Of a DNA stretch of 64,000 nt, positions 1 through 12,582 are shown piece by piece. The DNA lies in assembly GCA_940671915.1 (NCBI GenBank), contig CALNVZ010003433.1, positions 50,104,159 through 50,168,158 of the forward strand, written 5' to 3'. Each line of letters starts with the position of its first letter. The first letter of the stretch is position 1. The notes under the pieces are model-generated. The model saw only the letters and a program-made list of their open reading frames with translations. It was not told the DNA's origin and did not search any database. The position numbers and the translations under genes are program-made. The DNA comes from Paracentrotus lividus. Lineage: Eukaryota; Echinodermata; Echinoidea; Camarodonta; Echinidae.

Positions 1-848
1 TAGCCTAGCTAAACCGGGTAATATACTTTGATGCGCCCGTGAAGCACTCTACAGAGTAGATTTGGCGCCAATACAATCACCATTTATTATTATTATTATT
101 ATTATTATATTAGTTTATTTACCATTGTTATATTTTGTGGCATTATATTGTACTGTACACGTAATTAACCAGTGTGACCAAAATTTTCTTACAAATATTT
201 CGACTCTTAGCCAAAAAAAAAAAAAAAAAAAAAAAAATTCGAGGTGATAAACTTCGGGAAACATAGAGATGTAGGTAATACATGCTGAAGGATAGAAAAT
301 GCAACAGAAATAGCAATTTCTTATTAATTTATTTTTTTTTTTTTACATCGACTTCAATGTAATTATATAACGCCTTTGGATAAACAAATAATTTAGTAGG
401 GGAGGGGTGGGGTGGTCACGAAGTCGTTCGTAAAGTTGCAAATGAGTTTAAGAATGACTTCACGACTTGCACATAATCTTACATGATTTAGAAATCATTA
501 ATTATGTATAATCCTTTACCAAAAGTACTGATCACCAGTTGTTCGTAAAGTTAATCCTTACTTACGAATCACTCTGGTGTTCACTAATCATATGCATATA
601 GTCCTTAAGCAAAATAACTTATCATCACTATGTTCGTAAATACATTCGTACATACGATCAGGCTGTACAAGGTGTTCACGTCTTAATTTGTTTGATAAGC
701 AGAACAGAGCGAAAACGACCTAAATATCTGTCAAAAGCCTTTGCGAATAAATAAGCTTTCGTTGCATTAAAATACGATTGGGGACTTTTCCCAAATCGAG
801 ACTCGCCCAGTTAACCCCTCCCGGGCCCCTTACATTACACAAAATAAT
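1..848. other. Intergenic, no gene recognised
   Basis: AT-rich sequence with a short (ATT)n tract at about 83-110 and an A homopolymer at about 212-237. The words GTTCGTAAAGTT and related forms recur between 420 and 660, which hints at a decayed small repeat, but I could not define its ends. No coding signal was found. Confidence 0.6.
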
Positions 849-1103
849 CAGGCAGCTAGCTCAAGATTGTTAGCTGAACGAGGGTACCAGTAGTAAAGTA
901 TTGCGATATATGGGGAAGAATCCCACATTTTACTAACCCAACGTCTGCAGTGCATCTCTGCCTGCATTAGGTCCCTACAGCCGGGGGCGTCCAAAATGAG
1001 TGCCCATTTTACAAAAAATTCTATTTTGAATAAAAATAGCAGAATTCATTTTCTTAACACACTAACTTTGATGTAAAAAAAAAAGAGTATTACATTGTCT
1101 TAA

Positions 1104-4064
1104 AGTATACACACGGAGAAATACACACAATATTTGCTAATAATGCCAAATTGCATGTTGCTGAATTAGATTTTCCTTCATTTATACGATTGACATGCTG
1201 GAAATGACTTGAATCTCTCAGAAATAGCTGTAAATAGTTTTGGTTTTTTGTTTATCCGCCCCCAAATGGGCGCTCGCGTGCCGGAGGAGCTCCTGGCTTG
1301 TGACGTCACACCTTGGACAGCTCGAACAACAGCTAGCTAGCCAGCTGATCTGAGCTTGCGCGCGCAGCTTAGCATGTATCAGGGCGTATCCAGGATTTCC
1401 CCAATAGGGGGGGGGCGCAAGGAAATTTTTATCGCCGTCAGGGGAAGGGGAGGCGGTTCTTCTAATTCATATTGTACATGAATTCCACATTTTTTTTCAA
1501 TTATCACAAAGTTACTAGTTCCTTATCCTAAGACAATGTATGTTGTGTAGAAACCTATTTATGTGTGCTTATATACCCTTCTGAATTGGAATCTGCGAGC
1601 GCGAAACGAGAGTCAAAAATGTTGAGGTTTTTAAAGTATATGAAATAAATAAAGTGGCATTTCTCTTAGTACTAGCAAATGGCTAGGATTATTGTGTATA
1701 ATAGACCCAATTTAGTATCCGCGAGCGCGAAGCGCGAGCCTGAAAAATTTTTAAAGTAAAAATTGGGAGTTATTATTTGTGCATTATGATTTGATCAGCG
1801 AGCGCGAAGCGCGAGCCGAAAATTTGGGGTTTAAAATTTTTTAAGGTAAAATTTAGAACTATTATGTGCATTTGATTTGGCATCAGCGAGCGCGAAGCGC
1901 GAGCAAAAAATTTGGGGTTTCAAAAAGTATTTTGAATTAATTAAAGGGGTACTTTCTAATAAACCCATGAGGCCAACTATGTTTCCCAGGAGGCCGAGGG
2001 CCCAGAGGCAGAGGGTCCAAGAGGCCTCTTTTCTTTGTGAAATTTTGAAACTTTAGTTTAAATATTTTACTTTTCGTCACTAATGTATTTCTTTTTTCTT
2101 TAAAAAAAAGGGCGTTTGAGCAATTATTGCAAAATACAATATGAGAAAGTCGGCCTCGGTGGGCCCTCCCCACATTAAATGCCTTAGTTATGGTCGTTTT
2201 AGAACCAAATAAAGCCTATTTCGGCTTTTTATTGAATAAAGTTGGCGAAAATTGTACAAGCATCGAGCCTTATTCCCTTCTCTTTCTTTCTTTTCTTCTT
2301 TTCTTTCCCTTTTTCCTTCTTTCTCCCTTTTTCTCCTCCTTTTTTTTTTTTTTTTAGTCGGCCAATAGGGGGCGCGCGCCGCGCCTGTTGCGCCCCCCCC
2401 TGGATACGCCCCTGTGTATGTATATACTGTGCATATAAACGTAAACACATAGCTCGCACTGTACTAGCTTGCTATAGCTGCTGTGTCTCGGATTAATATG
2501 GTTCTTTTATCACAACTGATTACACCAAATCACAAATCATAAAGGGTTGTATATCCTTAGAATATCGTGTTTTGAGATATTGTTAACGATTGTGATTATT
2601 TTGTAGATTTGAACTTGCTGCGATAGATTTTTGAAGAGTTTGCAATCATGGTAAAAGCACGAATTGCCTTGCTCATCTCTCACCGAGGGGCCGTGAACGG
2701 TGCGGCCCGTTGGTTGTTGGTGAAGCGTTTAATTTGCCCATTGATATTCGGAGATATAATGCTTAAAATTCCACATAAATTTATAGTGACTTCATACTTA
2801 AGAAGACTTATTCTGTGTTGAATCTATATTGATTTTAATATGATTGTTTCTTTATAATCTGAATCCTCCAAATAAGGTTTTAGAGCAAAATATAATCATG
2901 CCACCGTCATGACTTTCCCAACTAACTTACTTACACGGATTAGCACTATAGTTTGACAAAGTGTATGGTCATGTCACATTTCCTCCAAAATTCCTTATTT
3001 ATCGAAATTCAATGGCTGAAAGACCAGAAATAATAAAATCAATACATATTGAAGAGACAGAATATTTAAAAATCAATTATGTAAGCATTGATTTCTTTGC
3101 AATATTTACCGGCTACTAATTTAGTTTTGCTTAATTCTTTACACGTGCAACGGGATACCAGTCCGCCAGGAGCGGATGTAATATACAGTCGTCTCTTGTA
3201 AGACTGCTGCTTTTATCACGAATGCAAAATCTGTCAAATCCATTGCAACAAGGTCGAATCTACAAAATAATGTTATTTCATTGTTCTTCTGAACAATATC
3301 TAAAACCATGAATATACTGTAACTGAACCAAGGATATACTGTAACTGAAGAACTAAGGAGCTATTCCATCCGAAAGTTTGGACGAATTATTGTAGAGAAA
3401 GCGGATGAAAGTATCTCGGGATCTGCATAATAATATAAAGATTTACAAAACCAAAGGAACAATTTCAAGATTATGATAACCTTACAATATAGATATATAG
3501 GATTACTGGTTATAATAATTTGTCATGAAAACAAAACTAAAAGCGTGATTTGAACAGTCCATAATGAAAACAATGTCACTTTGTTTTATTTTTAGTTTTC
3601 ACTCACTCTCGTGCTGAGGATAGGCCTATTTTAATTATATTTTAATATAATAAAAAAGAATACATTATTGGAACGGAATAGCTATTATATAGACAAATGA
3701 TAGAGGAACAGTCGGCAAGATATATCATCGACCAGTCAGGGACTTGGGTGAAGCATGAGATAAAAAGAGAGAAAGAAAGTTTTGAAGAATCACAATGTGC
3801 AATGTACGCAATATAGCACAGTACGGGATACGTGCACAAAGTGGACTCAGTACGGGTGCCCACGCTGTGACGTCATACTCTCGACGCCCTTGCGGGGTAC
3901 CGCTGAAGCCTGAAAATGAGGGTCCTTTTTGAAAGGTGATAACTCCCGATCTAAAAGAGATATTGACAAGGGGTTTAGATATTCTGAACCAGTAAAGATT
4001 TTCCGTTGCAGTGGTATGAGTTTGGTTGCAATTAAGAGCAGTTTTGACTCTCCAGTTGTCTACT
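1104..4064. mobile_element. TTAA-flanked DNA transposon (Kolobok/piggyBac-type target), non-autonomous or decayed
   Basis: The insert is bounded by TTAA at 1100-1103 and TTAA at 4065-4068, and the sequence outside is continuous when compared with the uninterrupted opposite arm near 6660. That comparison shows directly where the insertion happened. The ends are weakly inverted: AGTATACACACGGAGA at the left and AGTAGACAACTGGAGA as the complement of the right. No transposase reading frame is left. TTAA duplication is typical of piggyBac and Kolobok; I cannot choose between them. Confidence 0.65.
1380..2414. mobile_element. hAT-like non-autonomous DNA transposon, copy A
   Basis: The terminal inverted repeats are CAGGGCGTATCCAGG at the left and CAGGGGCGTATCCAGG as the complement of the right, followed on both sides by G-rich runs. 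The flanks show a 5-bp duplication, TGTAT at 1375-1379 and 2415-2419. The interior has no transposase but carries three good copies, and one degenerate copy, of the mirror-symmetric motif GCGAGCGCGAAGCGCGAGC at about 1721, 1797 and 1885, spaced 76-88 bp. CAG...CTG ends with a 5-bp duplication fit the hAT superfamily (hAT5-like group). The element lies inside the TTAA-flanked insert. Confidence 0.75.
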
Positions 4065-4355
4065 TTAACGCTTGTGTCATTTTGAAATCAGACTGAAATC
4101 GAAAACAGTGAAAGTTTTGACGAAGAAATGTTTTTTTTCTCACTTTTTTTACGCAAATATTTTTTGTTCCTTTTTTCAATAATTTTTAATAAATAGTTGT
4201 ATAAAACATGATGGTTTGTTACTTTTCTAAAAACTAACTACGTGCATGTGAATGATGCTGTAAAAGAAGGGAGTTATATCTTATTCCGTAAAGAATTATG
4301 ATGAGCTAAAGTCAGGAACGCAATATAGACAAAATCAGCAATTTGCCCCGTATCG

Positions 4356-6383
4356 AAGAAGAATCCCATACCCGTACGTGTATTTAGGAAAGGCGATAAC
4401 ATGCGATAGCTTTTAGCAGACAAAACAAGTATCGAAAATGTTCCGCATATTAAAAGTATAAATTGGAGCGGAATTTATATTGGCATAAACTGTTAGATAT
4501 AGGTAAGGAGCAGTTAGTTAATCATAATCATACTTTTAATTAAACATATGATATTTGTTTATAGCAGACAACTAAAATAAACCCCCACTCCTCAAGAAAA
4601 TTAAAGAAAGAATGCTGGAAAATGAAAAGAAGAAAGAAAATTAGCTGAAGAACGAGGTACATTAATAAACCAACCTAAGGAAATGGGAAAACTTTCATAC
4701 GTAGGTCAGGGACGGCGGACAAATACATTTTATTTTTATTTTTTGATTGAAAAAAAAAGAAAGAAGAAAACACACGCTTGAACGGCCTGCGCTATACTTT
4801 CGCTATACGTGACCCTTTTTGTTTTGCTGCTTTTGTATGCTGTGTGTGTGTGAGTGTGTGTGTGGATGAGGGGTGTGGTGGCCGTATGTTTTGGGTGATC
4901 TCAGTTTTTCTTTAATTTTTCTTTTATGGTATTATGTATAGGAGGGGGGGGGGGTCAGTGGGATTATACTTATTTTTTTTTCTCTCTCTTTCTCAATGCC
5001 ACTTTTTGATCATATGCTTTAAAAAAAAAAACACGTACGAATTTTTTCGCCTAGTACTTTTGTAATTTATGTTTAAATCTAAGTATCATTTTTACAGTAC
5101 ATTCAGTCTTTATTCTGAGAACATGTATAATTTTGTCATTTTAATTTGTACAAAATGATTTCTGAGCTAAGAGAAAAATAATACTCTGTATTTAGTTTGT
5201 TGTTATGAAGAATGTTTATTTTGTCATTTATGATCTGTACAATATGTTTCTTGATTTGAGAAGAAAAATAACATATCAATTCTACTCTATGTAAAATGTA
5301 AAGTTAACGTATATACCAATTGCGGCATTATATCGTAATTAAACAAGGCGCGTCCATTATCTAAGAGGCCAGACGCAACGAAGCGACGTTGGAAATACGA
5401 CTGACAAGCGTAGAAAATCTATACAGCTGGCTGCAATAATAAATTACTAACAAAAACTCGCTTAAGAAGACTTCCCTGCAGCTGGAATGGTATTATCCGT
5501 TCGGTTCAGCAATCTACTCGTACATGGAGGATGAAGAAATTAATGAACTTTATCATTGTTGTTATTAATAGATTCTCCAGACCAGATGGAGGAAATACAC
5601 ATTTGGCAAGCTTATAACATTATGTGATGAAGTTGTAATCAGAATCTTTATTTCACATAGACTGATGTTCCAAACGATTATAATAAGTAGTCATCTTGTC
5701 ACCTTCTTGCGAAGACGCCGTCCACATGCGATATGCATGTGATATGCGGAAATATCGACCCATCGAGTAAAGATTCTTTTGTGATAATGTTCAAAGTGAC
5801 AGGACTTTTTCTTAAACCAATCGAAATGAATTTACCATCTCTGGAAAGTGAGAATTCAAGCTTTTTAAAAACGGCTTTGATCAATTAAGCTGTAATATAA
5901 TTATGCGTTATCCAGGAAGATAATTATGTGGCGTATGAGCTATTTTGAGAGCAAAATTGGCCATATTGTACAGGAATTTGATCTGATTAGGATTTCGAAT
6001 TGATACAAGTGACAGGACTTTTTTTCCCCTTTGCAGTAAGTATTCCTATTTTTGAAAAAAAAAAAGACTCTTAGCGTACTTATTCAAGTTGATCATTTCT
6101 TTGAAAAGGTAGTTGCTCGCCATAATCAAGAAAACAAAGTGAAAAAAACTGTGCAAAATACAAAATGTCTATGGCAGCGTTTGATTTGCGTAGGTGATAG
6201 CGCCCTCTTCCTCTTAAGTTTACAACTAGAATTGATATGAAACATTATTACAAAAAAAAAAAAAAATTAATAAATAAATAAAAAATAAATAAATAAAAAA
6301 ATAAAATAAAAATTGCCTACTAACAGCCATCGCATACAATCAGCTTTTCATAATACCGGTGCGGTATTGTGTGATTCTCAGTC
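4356..6383. other. Spacer of the large inverted repeat, no gene recognised
   Basis: AT-rich, with a GT-rich tract near 4840-4865, a G run near 4942-4952, and an A/T-simple stretch at about 6250-6310. Short open frames at 5699-5884 (minus) and 6052-6240 (plus) have no recognisable domain and I do not call them genes. Confidence 0.5.
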
Positions 6384-6763
6384 ACGGGGCAAATTGTGAT
6401 TTTTTTCTATATTGCGTTCCTGACTTTAGCTCATTCATAATTCTTTATCGGAATAGATATAACTCCCTTCTTTTTACAGCATCATTCACATGCACGTAGG
6501 TAGTTTTTAGAAAAGTTACAAACATCAATGTTTTATACAACTATTCATTAAAAAAAAAAGGACCAAAAAATATTTGCGTAAAAAAAGTGAGAAAAAAACA
6601 TTTCTTCATCAAAACTTTCACTGTTTTCGATTTCAGTCTAATTTCAAAATGACACAAGCGTTAAGACAATGTAATACTCGTTATTTTGACATCAAAGTTA
6701 GTGTGTTTAGAAAATGAATTCTGCTATTTTTATTCAAAATAAAAAATTTTGTAAAATGGGCAC

Positions 6764-7021
6764 TCAATTTGGACGCCCCCGGCTGTAGGGACCTAATGCA
6801 GCAGAGATGCACTGCCAGACGTTGGGTTTAGTAAATGTGGGATTCTTCCCCATATATTCCAATACTTTACTACTGGTACCTCGTTCAGCTAACCAATCTT
6901 GAGCTACCTGCCTGACTAAAATGGCCTGTTGCGATTGGCTCCTTTTCTCAAACAAACATTTCGAGTGCCGATAACAATGAACGGAAGCTGGCGTTGTGTT
7001 ATTGTACACAATCATCTTCAT
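6764..7021 (-). pseudogene. Unrecognised 85-residue reading frame in the right arm of the inverted repeat
   Basis: The frame has non-simple composition and ends in a basic GPYSRGRPN. The central part reads QDWLAERGTSSKVLEYMG, then KNPTFTKPNVWQ. The opposite arm (849-1000) carries a decayed version of the same sequence (LLAERG, later QCISA), so this is a repeated element's coding fragment rather than a host gene. I do not recognise the family; a transposon-encoded DNA-binding segment is the likeliest guess. It starts at an ATG at 7021 but may be internal to a longer lost frame. Confidence 0.35.
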
Positions 7022-7417
7022 TGATTCTGTTTTTCAACTTCTGCTTCATTTCCATAATTCTTGTGCATGAATTGTCATGTATGTATCTAGGGATTTGTTT
7101 AGAAACTGGCCCGTATTTACAAAGGTGTACGAAGTATATATTGTATATCGTGCTATGCGTTCATGTGATGTTTCTCTCGGTCGCTATACGCCCTCTAGCA
7201 TTTGAATTATTGAAACGTGTTTGTTTGTTTTGTTTGTGTTTTTATGGGAAGGGCTGAAGTCACCAATCCTTCACATTCTGAGTAAAAGTCTAATATTCCC
7301 TTTCCCCGGTCGTGGACAGAAATCACCACCACTGCTAATCAGCAAGATAGACGCGAATAACATAGCTGTCAAAAGTGGAAAAGAAGATGCTAATCTTTTC
7401 CAGATTTATCTCTAAGA

Positions 7418-7712
7418 GTGGAATCTCACTTCGGTGAGACGTCTCCCTGACGGAATCGTCTCCGCGACGGATAAAACTTATTGGAGACGTTTCCGATACT
7501 TTATTCCGTCGCGGAGACGTCTCCGCCACAATAATAAAAAAAACTGTCTCAAAGCAGTTTCAAAGAACCGTCTCAAAGTAGTTTCCGCGAGTCATGAAAC
7601 GTCTCCGCGACGTCTCCGCGAAAGTTTCAAAACCGTCTCACAGTAGTTTCAAAACCGTCTGAAACTATTTTCAAAGTAGTTTCAAAGTAGTTTCCGCGAA
7701 GCGAGATACCAC
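7418..7712. repeat. Small repeat element rich in CGTCTCCGCG and AAGTAGTTTC words
   Basis: The left end GTGGAATCTCACTTCG is inverted at the right as GTGGTATCTCGCTTCG. The interior is built of short alternating words: GGAGACGT/ACGTCTCC palindromes between 7435 and 7620, and CAAAGTAGTTTC-like units between 7573 and 7692. This looks like a MITE with internal tandem words. No target duplication is clear. Confidence 0.5.
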
Positions 7713-8102
7713 CCTTATGGAGTCGATCATTCTATTGTACAATGCACAAAGCGAGACCTCGTCTTGTTGACACATGTTTGGACATTATGGACACATGTTA
7801 TTTAATTCCAGGGTGATCTACTTCGGTGCCTTTCATCCGCTCTTTCAACTCGCCCAATCCGCCCCAGTCCGCCTCATTCTCCGGACACAATTATTATAAA
7901 ATCCTTTGTGGTGTTCGTACTATGGCAACATAGTCTAGACTTCAATGAGAAATCGGTCCAATTAAGATGATTGAATAGATACAGCTACACGAAAGAACTT
8001 GAAAGAATCGGACCTCTACGTCAACTACCCTCTTACGAGCTGGTATATTCTCCACTTTCAAACATATTCGACACGTGACGGCCTCCAATTAATAAAGCTA
8101 TA

Positions 8103-8571
8103 CCCTTTTCTCACGGGTCTTTTCTTAGTCCCGTACTATCGTTAACCCCATACTTTCCTTTACCCCGTACTATTTATTTTCCTTTTCGACGAGCCAAAAT
8201 ATCTGCCTAACCCCGGCTAAGAAAATGCACCGCTGTTCTAACACAGAAATCGGTAACCCCGTACTTTCGTTAGCCTCCGTGTTGTTGGCTGGCGCTCGCT
8301 AGTACGGCATGTGCACAGCTGTGGCTTAGCCGGGTTTCTGTTCCGACGAGAGTTTGTAATCCTGGACTTTCACTCTAAACAAGCAATTGCCCGGCTAACC
8401 TGCATTTTGCAGGGCCAAAGAATCCGTACTATAGTGGGCTAGCCTACTTGCCAAAACGCCGTCGGAACAGAAAGTGGAATAAGCTTTACCCCGACTATAG
8501 GTGGGGCTAAATGTCAAGTTAGTACTACCTATAGTACGGGGCTAAGGGAATATTGGTACGTGAGAAAAGGG
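8103..8571. mobile_element. TA-flanked MITE (Tc1/mariner-type target)
   Basis: The left end CCCTTTTCTCACG is inverted at the right (CGTGAGAAAAGGG), and both are flanked by TA (8101-8102 and 8572-8573). Inside, variants of CCCCGTACTAT recur in both orientations. Length is 469 bp with no reading frame. Confidence 0.7.
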
Positions 8572-8573
8572 TA

Positions 8574-8734
8574 CTAGAGAGAGGCAAACCAGAGTCGAGA
8601 CGGACAGTCCTTCTAAGGAAGGCATGCTACAGCTTGTTTATGGAGGAGAACTTGTGATTATCATGAATGATGAGGACGCGCTAGCCCATATAGTCTCCCA
8701 ACCAGATGGAATCAGAGATTGTTTTGCTGAGTGA
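8574..8734 (+). pseudogene. Possible coding fragment, weakly PB1-like
   Basis: A frame running out of the preceding MITE contains GMLQLVYGGELVIIMNDEDA followed by LAHIV, then ends in TGA at 8732-8734. The residues are of normal protein composition. The pattern of hydrophobic strand, turn, strand, then acidic N-D-E-D-A before a helix recalls the C-terminal half of PB1 domains (for example those of MAP3K2/3). The resemblance is from memory and weak. No flanking splice sites or continuing exon convinced me, so a gene relic is as likely as chance. Confidence 0.2.
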
Positions 8735-9913
8735 ACGTCGAAGCGGATGATACAGGATCGTGGCATGTCGAGGCCTGCTTCACGCGGTGTTCGTTGTTGA
8801 TTACGCTCAGAATTGTAACTCTACGACCCTACTGAGAGAGAGAAGGGTCTGCGATGGACGATGAATGATTAGGAGATCCTATTCTAAACTCCAGATTCAC
8901 ATTTGACCCGAGATCTGGACACCGGGACGGACGATGATGAGGTCGCCTCTCGCTTCGACATCGCTGGATAAAACCTCTTTGGTTTCGGTAAGCATAACGA
9001 TAATAATTATGAAGGTGCAAAATCATTCTGATTAATTAATAGGGTGTCTGATAGACTTCTTATTCTTAAAAATCAAATGGTAATAGAATATATATAGTCT
9101 ATGTTTGTAATATCTGTGGACGTTCTTTCTACATTATATTCACTTCTCTTTAATGCCCTGTAAAAGTTATTGGATATACACAACCATATAGCTGGAAGGG
9201 GTGGGCTGTTAGAACGTCCCCAGGCCTAACTAATTTTTTTTACTAAACAAATTCAAAGAATACACTTACAAAAACACAGAAATGACTATCGTATTGTGAT
9301 TTTTTTTAATTCGCATCTTAAGCCCCCTCCCCGCTGCATCCCAAAGACAAATCATGTGTCCCCCTTATTGAAATTTCATGCTCAGAAAGCATAACAATGT
9401 TCACGCATGTAAAGTTTTGATGTTTGTTATAGGCCCTATAGCTTCCACAAGCTACAAAGTATATGCAAATGATGCAAATGATGGATATTGTGTGTTTGCA
9501 TCTCACCGTAATTTTTTTAAAGAGACCATTGGCTAGAAATAATACAATGATGATTTTAACGTAGGCCTAAATACCGTATGCTTCAATGAGTAAATAGTTT
9601 ACTGGGTCTTTCTTTCTGACAAAAAGCCGTTCAATTAGGCTAGCCCTTTAAAAGTGTATTAGGCCTATACCAAAACTCTCCTATCCCTGTTTGACAACAC
9701 TTTATGTTTTCATGTAAGCTTTAAATAGCGTGTAAGAAATTGCATTTTGCGAAACCCCTGGCCACGTAGCTACTCTCCAAGTATCACGCCATATCCAGGG
9801 TTGCATAAATTAGCATAGAAAAAATACCTTACCCCCAATATCAATCTGCAGCACACGAGCACGAATTCTGCAGCCGTGCTGTAACGTGCCTGGAACGAGC
9901 ACGAATGTGTATC

Positions 9914-9921
9914 TATAAATA
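9914..9921 (+). promoter_or_regulatory. Possible TATA box
   Basis: TATAAATA sits about 30 bp before a GC-richer segment (AGTAGCGACCGCG) and near an ATTGG (inverted CCAAT) at about 9949. The arrangement would suit a promoter for the lengsin-like gene on the same strand. Nothing else supports it, so confidence is low. Confidence 0.2.
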
Positions 9922-10415
9922 GAATCACACACAGTAGCGACCGCGCTGATTGGTCAGTTGACCGGTCAAGCTTTGTGATGGTCAGCGTTGGCCAGACATG
10001 CCCAGGTCACCCGCCATACCGTTTCCAGACAAAACAACAACACTGGTCCCTAATAGTTTTGTTCAAGGGTAAATACCAGTTATGTAATAACTACATAATA
10101 GGTGTTTCCCTGTGTAATGTAAGATTACATCCCCTTGATCAATTTGTATATCCCGGGTATAGGCCTAAGTATTGGAAATGTCACGATGTAATAGGCATGA
10201 TGCTTCTCAACGTTATGGATCGTGTCAAAGCATTTTTCTGCAGAGAAACATCATTTTTTCTGATTACAGTGTATCATAACGGTCCTCTAAAATCTACTTA
10301 TCTGGGCTTATGTATCAAGAGAAAGAGAGAGAGAGAGAGAGTTGAGAGAGAGAAGATAGACAGAGAGAGTAAATGAAAAGAGAGAGAGACAGAGAGAGAG
10401 AGAGAGGGGGGGGGG

Positions 10416-10559
10416 NNNNNNNNNNNNNNNNNNNNNNNNNNNNNNNNNNNNNNNNNNNNNNNNNNNNNNNNNNNNNNNNNNNNNNNNNNNNNNNNNNNNN
10501 NNNNNNNNNNNNNNNNNNNNNNNNNNNNNNNNNNNNNNNNNNNNNNNNNNNNNNNNNNN
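10416..10559. other. Assembly gap (N run)
   Basis: The gap is bounded by a GA repeat and G homopolymers on both sides, which explains the failure to assemble. The true length is unknown. Confidence 0.99.
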
Positions 10560-11945
10560 GGGGGGGGGGTAGGTGGGATTAAGAGAGAAAGGTGGAAAAC
10601 ACGTTCCATGTGATTGTTTACAAAAATGTACGACCCTCCGTGCACAATACTGCACGTAATGTTTTGAGGTCATTCTTTGTTTGTCCATACCACTCAGAAC
10701 CGCCTGGAACTGACCATTATTTTGTAGGAAATGGTTTCAATTCCTCTGATCGACATCGTGTCAATTCCAGTGAAGAAAAATCAACAATCATTACTCGACT
10801 AACTTAAAATTAACTATATCGCATCTTTAGCTTTTTCATTTTTTTTTAAAATCAGACTCCTCATTTAAATATTTATAATAGGCCCTAATTGGAGAAGAGA
10901 AAGAGAGGGGGTCTGGGAGAGGGAGAGAGAGAGAGAGAAAGAAAGGGGGCAGGCCGAACAGGGGTCGAAACGACCCCACCACCAGCCCCCCCCCCGGCGA
11001 AGCAAGGCTCCGCTGAACAAAAAAAATAAAAAAAAAAAAAAAAATGGCTGAAAAAAAGGGAATATCATGTAAAGAACGACCTAATGGACCTTGCCCTACC
11101 CTATAGCTAGTATATGGTACTCTTCTATACGGTAGAACATTTTTGAACCACCTACCACCTTTGATGTACCTTTTTGCTCGCCCGGCGTGATGTGAAAAAG
11201 TTTTGATGTACCTTTTGTCCACTTTTACAGATTTCGAACTACAGATTAAACGAAATATGGTTCCCATGTACGGTATAAATTCGATTGGCCGTGAGTATTT
11301 TTTTATTTTTTTAGTTGAATGGCTATATATGATACTTTATTGGGTTCTTATTTTCGACGCGACGCCCAGCCCCGCCAACCACAACCCTCCTACACCCCAC
11401 CCCACCCCACCCCGAATAAGAAATTCAACGGTAAACATCCATTGGAGTTCATACTGAATGTGTTTCGTTTGCAATTTAATGAGAATGATTATCCCTGAAT
11501 AATTATTGAATGTTTCAATGGCACTATTATTTGATTTAAAAAAAAAAAAAAAAAAAAAACTTTTTTAATTCGATTTTTCGAACACCTCACCAATATGAAC
11601 CCTAAATAATGCATTTATCATTTTGTTTATTCTAACCAGTTTCTATAGAGTCGTCATATGAAGGTGGAAACAAATAATTTGTTGTATTTTTTTTCCATGT
11701 CTCATCTTGCTGGATTAGGACTAAAGAAAAAAAACACTTTTGTTTCATACCACGAAAAACTATTTCATAGGAAAAATGATAATGATAATAATAATAATAA
11801 TAATGATAATAATAATAATAATAATAGAGAGACAAAACAACAGCATTTTCTACTCGTTTATTTTGCTGCAAATTATTTGGGCTCGACAAGGTTTTAATAA
11901 TGTAATTATTAAGCCTCAATTTTTTGTTAGAAGTGTGTTACTATA

Positions 11946-12582
11946 CCGTGTGTCCCAAAAAGAACTATACACTTTTGACAAGGCTACCAAATTAAAAATA
12001 TATGATTCTTGGGGAAAGAGTTTAGATTTTTATAAAGCTCATATCCTCAACTATCATTATGATGCAAAAAATTCCGAAAATAACGCATTCTTCCTGCGCA
12101 GGAATTCGCTATTCATTTATTCCCTAGGTATGGCATGCTAAGTAGAATCCAAGAAATAATGAAATAAATCGGCTAACAAAGACAAAAATAAACTAAAATC
12201 AGAGCAAAAATCAATGATATGTAAACAAAACGGTGAAAAACTACATTTTGCATAATATTGATTGCTTACTTCTGACTTTTGATATATCTTTTACTCTGTT
12301 AGCTGATTCATCCATTATTTATTTGAATCCTTCTTGGCATGCCATACCCAGGTGGTAAATGAATAGCGAATTCCTTCGCAGGCTATTTGTTGTGTCCTTC
12401 ATAAAAGTGGGCATTGCTCAGTCTCACTGAAGAATGGGTTATTTTCAGAATTTGTTGTGTCATAATGATAGTTGAGGATATGAGCTTTGTATACCGTACA
12501 TCTAAACCTTTTCCCCCAAGAATCATATATTTTTAATTTCGTAGCCTTGTCAAAAGTGTATAGTTCTTTTTGGGACGCACTG
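11946..12582. mobile_element. Mariner-type MITE with long inverted ends
   Basis: The left end CCGTGTGTCCCAAAAAGAAC and the complement of the right end CAGTGCGTCCCAAAAAGAAC are flanked by TA (11944-11945 and 12583-12584). Similarity between the arms continues for about 200 bp, including the word ATAGCGAATTC and its complement. There is no transposase. Its right end lies 47 bp before the splice acceptor of the lengsin exon, and an ATG inside it (12570) falls by chance in the lengsin frame. Same family as 28022-29673. Confidence 0.85.

Larger units (their letters stand above)
849..6914. repeat. Large interrupted inverted repeat, arms about 540 bp
   Basis: Positions 849-1099 and 4069 to about 4355 together are the reverse complement of about 6384-6914. 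The left arm is split by a TTAA-flanked insertion (1104-4064); removing it makes both arms about 540 bp, with a spacer of about 2 kb between them. Both outer ends read CAGGCAG or CAGGTAG followed by TAGCTCAAGATTG-type sequence. I see no clean target duplication outside the ends. It may be one long-armed fold-back transposon or two opposed copies of one element. Confidence 0.75.
8735..11945. other. Non-coding stretch upstream of the lengsin exon
   Basis: It contains AGGCCTA-rich sequence at 9540-9670, a (GA)n tract at 10318-10406 running into a G homopolymer and the assembly gap, a second purine-rich tract at 10893-10948, C and A runs at 10985-11044, an A run at 11539-11560, and an (AAT)n tract at 11778-11825. 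The missing 5' exons of the lengsin-like gene may lie here, but I could not identify any. Confidence 0.5.

Noticed and set aside
2188-2496. Basic and aromatic-rich frames on both strands
   Set aside because: They arise from the CT-rich tract and the G/C-rich right terminal repeat of hAT-like copy A.
9975-10376. Open frame of 133 codons as a 5' exon of the lengsin-like gene
   Set aside because: It has no recognisable lengsin N-terminal sequence. The only donor-like site (near 10071) would leave the wrong phase for the exon at 12630, and the frame ends in a GA repeat.
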